Shown in pieces: positions 58,082 to 64,000 of a DNA stretch of 64,000 nucleotides. The translations under genes were made by a program, and so were the position numbers. The stretch is from NCBI GenBank assembly GCA_037976565.1, contig CP137671.1, forward strand, positions 22,073,019 to 22,137,018, given 5' to 3'. Source of the stretch: Mesocentrotus franciscanus. Lineage: Eukaryota > Echinodermata > Echinoidea > Camarodonta > Strongylocentrotidae. Within the stretch, counting starts at the first letter, position 1, and each line of letters starts with the position of its first letter. Under the pieces are notes generated by a model. The model saw only the letters and a list, made by a program, of their open reading frames with translations. It made no database searches and was not told the origin of the DNA.

Positions 58082-58840
58082 ACTTAATATATAAACAAGT
58101 ACATGGATATTTTTTTAACATGAATTTCTGAAGATAATATTTTTTTCTTCATAACAAAAACAAGGCTAATTTGGAAGAAAGGGACCCGTTTGTTTATATT
58201 CGCATGTTCTTCCTAATATATTTCAAGACAAATAGACCTATACATTCCATAGCAATCCACGTAAAATCAAATCACTGATAGCAATAAAAGAATCACAGCC
58301 ATACTCGTTGGATTGAATTATATCATTCATAAGTCTATTTACAATACAGGCATATATACCAAGGCAGCGTTCCCTTTAAAAGCCGTGCATATACACATCT
58401 ATGAGGGCTTCGAAACGCTACAGGCTAGAAAGGTCAGACGCAATTTGAGGCTATGGTGGGCTATGAATATGAGAAAAACAGCGTAATGCAAATAGAATAT
58501 GTACACATTCCATACAGCTATGCATATATATATATACACACAACATACATATTATCACGATCATTTAGTATCATTATCATTAAATATATGTTGCATGTGA
58601 TTCCGTTTTGTGAAACTGAACTCAAAGAATGTCTTATAAAAAATTCATGTGTTGAAATATTACATTACAGTTCCTGGCAGTGAAATCAAACAATTCCCAC
58701 CTCCCCACCCCCCTCTCTCGCTTTCTCTCCCCTTCTTCCTTATTAAATCCCCCTAATAGACCTATACTTTGAAATTCATCAGAATAATATCAGACTTTGT
58801 ACAGTTTCACAGTAAGACTTTATATATGTTGTGTTTTATA
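58082..58840. other. AT-rich non-coding stretch
   Basis: A short TATATATATACACAC run near 58525 only. Confidence 0.5.
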
Positions 58841-58848
58841 TGTTTTAA

Positions 58849-59380
58849 AGATACTATGTCCCTTTTGCAGCCAACATCAAATTCTGTAGAACTTTGCAGG
58901 AATTATGAATATGTCATGTATGTCCTATCTGTGAAATTTAAACGTTAGCAGTGTCCTAATATTCAAATTATGCAAGGAAACCCGTTTACTTGCTAGACTT
59001 CACTGTCAGACACTATTGAGTGACTGACTGGCTTTTTCATCTTTGGTAATAACATACATAAAATGAGCTGTAAAGGGTACATGAGCATTTGTCTACATCA
59101 ATAACCCACTTCTTGTAATGGCCAAAATTAAACTGATTGAATCTTTGCGCAGCATAAAACGTCCGACCATTCGGTACAATGGTCTGAAAAATCAGACTAT
59201 TACTTACTGGCTCTATAGCTCCTAAGTCGATTCGACAACTAATAGTCGTTATTTTCCCACTTAAAGACATTTTCAAGCTCCCCTTCTTTTTGGGGAAGTT
59301 CTAAATTAGTATTGTCTTTCAAATGCCGTTGGAATTTAACCCTTTCATTTTTTTTGGCCTGCAAATGGGACATAGTACCT
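58849..59380 (-). mobile_element. 0.53-kb TTAA-flanked MITE, copy 2 of a young pair
   Basis: Almost identical to 24343-24871 in reverse orientation, bounded by TTAA at 58845-58848 and 59381-59384. In the region of the shared open frame I count one silent difference and one small indel over about 240 bp. The flanks differ completely from copy 1, so both are independent insertions. The complement of the right edge starts AGGTACTATGTCCC. Confidence 0.93.
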
Positions 59381-59389
59381 TTAACATCT

Positions 59390-60340
59390 AAAAATGCTAG
59401 TCGTACCAAAGGTAATATTCTACCTGCAAAGGCACATGAAGCATAAGCCCAGATCCACCTCGCTCCCTCGCTTGGGGAGAAGTTTTGATATTGAAAAACA
59501 TAATCCTTTATTATATTGACTGTGCATAGTTTGTCATACCCACGTACTATAATACACCTCATTTTTTTTTAAATCCGTTTTACTTTAATGAAATTGGGTA
59601 AAGAAATTTACTTTATTCAACAAGTATCATTTATTTTAGCCCGCAATTGAACTACACAAAATGAAATGGCCAAAATGAAACACTTGTAAACATAAATCAA
59701 CTTGAATACAGTTCATTCACTTAACCATACACATCCAGTTGAAGTAAAACCGCTATTAATTAATGATATGAATTGCAAATCTTGAAAGTGCTGCTTATAT
59801 AAAAGTAATTCAAAATATTGACGATTATATTCACACGATTTAAAGTTAAAGTCAAGTGGCCGAAATATTTTACAGGATATATATGTGATTGTGTATGTAC
59901 AGTTTATTACACGCATATCGCTTTCAAGAGTATGCAATCTAGACTGCATTAATGTGTTTAGTCACGACTCACGAATGTAAAAGGTGAAATCACCGCCTTG
60001 CCGTACACAAGTTCAAATGTGGGGTAAACAAAACGATCCGTCTATCACATTTCCGGTATAGAGACGTGTTTAACTGTGAGGGGGACATAAAACACCCCCT
60101 TCATTGGTGGCATAATCGACATACCGATTGTAATAGGAGGCTTGAAAGGGGATGGAATTGGGTATCAATGTCTGGAGGTGGCGGATCAAAATTGATTATT
60201 TTCCGAGGGGCTAAGCTCTAAAAATATTGTGACACGTAGATGAAAATTGAGAGGATTTTCATACTTTCCAGGTACAATTTCACAGACCGAAACGGGCGTA
60301 AACAAACACAAATTTAACCACATTGCTCAGAAATATATTT
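59390..60340. other. Non-coding stretch
   Basis: The 107-residue minus frame at 59239-59562 begins outside the MITE and runs into it, so it is a chance frame. Nothing else recognised. Confidence 0.5.
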
Positions 60341-60344
60341 ATTT

Positions 60345-60390
60345 GTAGTATCATTATTATTATTGTTTTCGTTGTTGTTGTTGTTTTTTG
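60345..60390 (+). repeat. (ATT)n and (TTG)n patch
   Basis: ATTATT triplets followed by TTG units and a T run. Confidence 0.85.
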
Positions 60391-60514
60391 TGGGGGATGT
60401 TAAGGCAATTGTTTTTGAGTACTTAAATATGCTTGATTTGACTTTGCAGAAAGGGAGGGGTGCATGTGCCCTCGTAATGTATGGTAGATGGGTTCTCACA
60501 TTTTTCAGGGGCTT

Positions 60515-60565
60515 TTTTTAGTCAAGGGATGGGGGCACACGAATTAAAGTTTGTAAACAATTGTT

Positions 60566-60601
<36 letters not shown>

Positions 60602-60735
60602 CTTATGTGTGTGTTTTTTTTTTTTTTTGGGGGGGGGGTGCAAATTGTTTAGTGTACTTAAGGAATGAAGCGTACAAATCGCTGGAGGGGGGCACGTCCC
60701 CCTGCAGCCACCTCATCATGGCTACGCCAATTGTC
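60515..60735. mobile_element. Possible hAT-like MITE fragment with (AT)n
   Basis: G-rich left part, an AT run (60563-60593), a T13/G9 block and a right edge CACGTCCCCCTGCAGCC...ATGGCTACGCCAATTG that resembles the GGCTACGCCACTG terminus. The left terminus is not clear. Confidence 0.4.
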
Positions 60736-60739
60736 TGCA

Positions 60740-61365
60740 ATGGATCTCCAGGCAAAAAAGGAACCAGGAGAAGAAGTCATCCACATATTTGCCATTACAC
60801 AATGTATCTCCGGCGGGCGGGATGTTGGATACATGAAACGGAAGGCTGAGTCAATACAGCATTCCAGAAAGGGCTCTTGAAAGCAGCCATAATAACAGGA
60901 GAAAGTGGAATAGTTTCAGGCTGCTTCTCAGCTGTGAGGTGCAGAGGATTTGGAGTCGGCAAGACAGTATCATGTGCATGGAACGGGAGGTATACACGAT
61001 CGCATTAAACATTACGATGACTATTAGTATTCCGTAACCCTAACATGATTATCTTAATTGGAATATAGACCTACACTGATACAACAGGGTATTTAAAGTG
61101 ACCTTGACTCGCGTTGATTTCTTGAAAGTTTTCGCGATCGTGTTACGGGTATTACATAATCATGACAAAAAGTTTAGTTGTATACTACTAAAAACAATAC
61201 CTAAAATGTTAGATTGTCTTGCGTGTCCATTATATGGCGTGCCATGAGACGGGAGGGGTGCAGCTACTGCAACTTTAATAAGCCCTCATAATTATATTCC
61301 CCTCCTTGTTTATGTTTTATGCGTCTCTATCTGTCTCTCATTATGTGAGTTTGTTTCCTCTTTCT
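60740..61365. other. Non-coding stretch
   Basis: Nothing recognised. Confidence 0.5.
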
Positions 61366-61369
61366 GAAC

Positions 61370-61449
61370 TCACTCTCTCTCCCTCTCTCTCTCTCTCTCT
61401 CTCCCTCTTACTCGCTCTCCCTCTCTCCCTATCTCTCTCTCTCTCTCTA
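61370..61449 (+). repeat. (CT)n tract
   Basis: A nearly pure CT run with TACTCG and CCCTAT interruptions. Confidence 0.93.
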
Positions 61450-62760
61450 GCATGGTGATACATGCAGACGAGCAGACATTCCACACCATGTCAATTGTTA
61501 TTAGAAACCACTGATAGATTTAAATGTTCAAGCCTCCTAGCCTCCTGACAGCACTATGTTGTCGTCTGTGTCAATTAAGCCATGCAGCACATATTGTACA
61601 CTGTACCCTGATGACATATGAAAGACATGCCACGAGAACTAACTGGAAGATGTATTTCCGTACCCCATTTAAAGTTCATACAACATGAATACCCTGAGGT
61701 GTGTTAACTAGAGAAGGGGGCGGGTGGAAAAATAAGTTGCTCACAAACTCAAGTAGGTTCAATCGATGCAAGCACACGATCCAATTCAACTGAGAATTTG
61801 TGCTGGGGTACAACATTATTTAAAGAGCTCTATTCCCGGCAGATATGTGAAGAGATGGAGTGGAGAGGGAAGAGGGAAAGGGGAGGAGCAAAGGGGGACG
61901 TGTCCCCTTTTCCCCCCTCCCAAGATGAGCCGACCCCTGTGATGGATGTGCTGTTACGCGAGCTATGCATGGCGAGAGTGTGTTGACCTCTTGCTACACA
62001 CGCGACCTACCAGCTGCTCCCAAGCACACACACACACAACACACACGCACGCACATGCGCACACATCCCATACAACATGGCACCCGAAACAAGGCGCGAA
62101 ATGGATTTTCGTTGTTTCACCTGAGCTGACACGCGTGCTTGCAAGACCGGCCAATGGTCAGAATTCACGGCCAAAGCACGCCTGACCACCGCGGGGCTGC
62201 GGCTGCCCTTGCTCTGGCCGGGTGATCGGTGGTAGATGTGAACTGACCGCCGGAAGGGGTGTTGAAATTGATTCCGAGGATGCAACCGCTTACAGACGTA
62301 ATTACAAAGGTTTGGTAAAACCCTCAAAGCCATAGTTAAAATCAAAATGGCAAAAGAAGTAATACGACCGTATAAGAAATATAAAATCTTTCTTAAAATT
62401 GACGTCAATGATGAATTATTTTACTACAATAAATGTATTTATAAGACTGTGAGTTACGGGTATCCCCGATTTCTTTCGGGTAGGCGTACTGGGTGTTTAT
62501 GTGTCCGTTAAAATGTAATTGATATTATATCTATCCCATTTTTCTGTCAAAATTATACTGTTGGTGTTTATATTGATTATAATAGGTAGTGTCTTCCTTT
62601 CTCAATCAATCGCCTTTCCTCATTAACGGACGATAAGTTATACCAATACAATAAACTCTTTTGCAAATAAAAATGACTGCGTCAGAAAAGAACCATCATG
62701 CTATTTCATATCCAATCCATTGCAAAAGTTATTTGATTTAGGCCTTTTTTGGTTGAACAC
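61450..62760. other. Non-coding stretch with a (CA)n tract
   Basis: CA/CACG repeats lie at about 62022-62065. The 133-residue minus frame at 62007-62408 crosses them and shows no domain. Confidence 0.5.
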
Positions 62761-62765
62761 ATAAT

Positions 62766-64000
62766 ATCTGCTACCTGGCTACCTTGCTGCCACCGCCAGT
62801 TGCTGGCGATTGGCGACCACATCTGCATGTCTTCTTGTTGTCTATCTCCATTCATTTCTATCCTGTGCTAATCTTTTGGCTTCTGAATATGTGAGACCTG
62901 TCCATTATTTGATGTTATCAAACCACTGATTTCTTTGTCTGCCTCTTTTTCTTTTTCCTTCTACTTGGCTTTCTTTTATTTGTGCTGCTAAGGGGCTCCC
63001 ACTGCTACGCAGAATGTGTCCAAAGTAACTCATCTTGAGGCGGGCCACTTTTCCAAGGAGATCTCTTTCTGTGTTCAGTTCTTGTAGAACACTGAGGTTA
63101 GTTCTTTTGTCCTTCCAGCTGATTTTTAGCATTTTCCTCCAGAACCACATTTCTGCTGCCATGATGCGATTTTCATCGGCTTTGAGCAGTGTCCAGCTTT
63201 CAGCACCATAAAGCATATAGCGCTCCACACCAGTGTTTTGACCAGTTTCATTTTCAGATAGGTTGAGATGTTCCTGTCATTCCAAAGGACGTGCAGGTCA
63301 ACCATTCTATTCTTTGCTATAGCTATTCTTATCTTTATGTCACTGGTACAGCTGGCATTACTGTTCTTTGTTGATCCAAGATATTTGAAGGTTTCCACTT
63401 CCTTAACTGTTTCCCCGTCTATCTGGATGCTACAATCGGTATCTGAGGTTTTACCAGCAACTAGGAGTTTGGTCTTCTTAACATTTAAATGCAAGTTGAG
63501 TTTCATGCCGGCATCGTTGACTGCATGTGTGAGGTTTTCAATTCCATCTTTGGAAGATTCTATAAGTGCTGTGTCATCAGCATATCTGAGATTTGAGATG
63601 TTTTTGCCACCAAATTTAATGCCATAGTGCGCAACATCTGCTTCCCTCATCCCACTTTCTGTATTATGTGACAAAGAGGTATGGTGATAAGATACAGCCC
63701 TGTCTTGCACCTTTTCCTATCTCAAACTCTTCAGTGTATTCACCATTCCAACGGATTCTAGCTCTTTGGTTTACATAGAGAGAGATTGGAGTAATGTGAC
63801 GAGGTGTTTTGGGGAACCCCATATCTAAGAAGATGGAGAATAATCTAATTTGTTCTGGCTCACAGAATCAAACGCCTTTGAATAGTCTATGAACATGATA
63901 AAAGCTTGTTGATCCATGGCAATCACCTTCTCAAGTAGAACTTTCAAAACACACTAGCATATCTCTAGTACACAATACAAGGGCTTATTTCTTACCACAT
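62766..64000 (-). pseudogene. RTE-like LINE reverse transcriptase, frameshifted, runs off the window
   Basis: On the minus strand the order is as in a non-LTR reverse transcriptase. FIMFIDYSKAFDSV (palm motif A, near 63905-63865) and GARQGCILSPYLF (motif B, near 63700) precede NLRYADDTALIE, with the catalytic YADD intact. LNLHLNVKKTKLLVAGK and a VETFKYLGS block follow. After a frameshift near 63200 come MLYGAESWTLLKADENR, AEMWFWRKMLKISWKDKRTN and MSYFGHILRSSG, with a KRKRGRQRNQW end. A further shift leaves traces of a W-TGLTYSEAKRLAQDRNEW tail to about 62766. Several frameshifts and stops show it is inactive. It is related to, but a different subfamily from, the LINE at 3650 (YGAESW rather than YGCETW). 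The 5' part lies beyond the window. Confidence 0.88.

Overview
The window looks like intergenic, repeat-dominated DNA from a metazoan nuclear genome. I infer a marine invertebrate deuterostome, most likely a sea urchin. The reasons are: AT-rich sequence with no long open reading frames; very many (GA)n/(CT)n tracts; several families of short inverted-repeat elements flanked by TTAA; decayed RTE-type LINEs; tRNA-derived SINE fragments; and a foldback element whose arms are built from ~16-bp minisatellite units, a structure I remember from the TU elements of Strongylocentrotus. The taxonomic call is an inference, not a measurement. I found no convincing host protein-coding exon, rRNA gene, functional tRNA or CRISPR array. 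Most open frames are low-complexity translations or chance frames.

Layout. 0-5 kb: unique AT-rich DNA, a GGGCCC-type MITE end, and a broken RTE-like LINE (3.65-5.08 kb) that carries a 204-bp MITE with a perfect 9-bp target duplication inside the reverse transcriptase. 5-10 kb: a GGACAACTACCC minisatellite, SINE fragments, GA tracts, and a 581-bp minisatellite foldback embedded in a trinucleotide microsatellite. 10-16 kb: MITEs and GA tracts. 16.3-17.8 kb: two successive long hairpins, the second with nearly identical arms. 18-25 kb: TTAA-flanked MITEs, including one of two nearly identical 0.53-kb copies (the other is at 58.8 kb). 28-36 kb: more copies of the commonest MITE family, an hAT-type MITE with a perfect 8-bp duplication, and elements with internally repeated termini. 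36-39 kb: a SINE with a tRNA-like head, and a degenerate ~200-bp tandem array split by the 3' end of another LINE. 41-48 kb: a tandem duplication, a tail-to-tail MITE pair and a nested MITE. 49.9-51.2 kb: a 1.22-kb Mutator-like non-autonomous element with a perfect 9-bp duplication, carrying its own minisatellite. 55-57 kb: two short degenerate tandem repeats. 62.8-64 kb: a second RTE-like LINE on the minus strand, running off the window edge.

Nothing here forms a gene pathway. The content is transposon biology: insertions into insertions, hairpin-forming elements that could yield double-stranded RNA if transcribed, and minisatellites carried inside transposon arms or bodies. All similarities were judged by eye within this window. 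Family names given from memory are marked as such.
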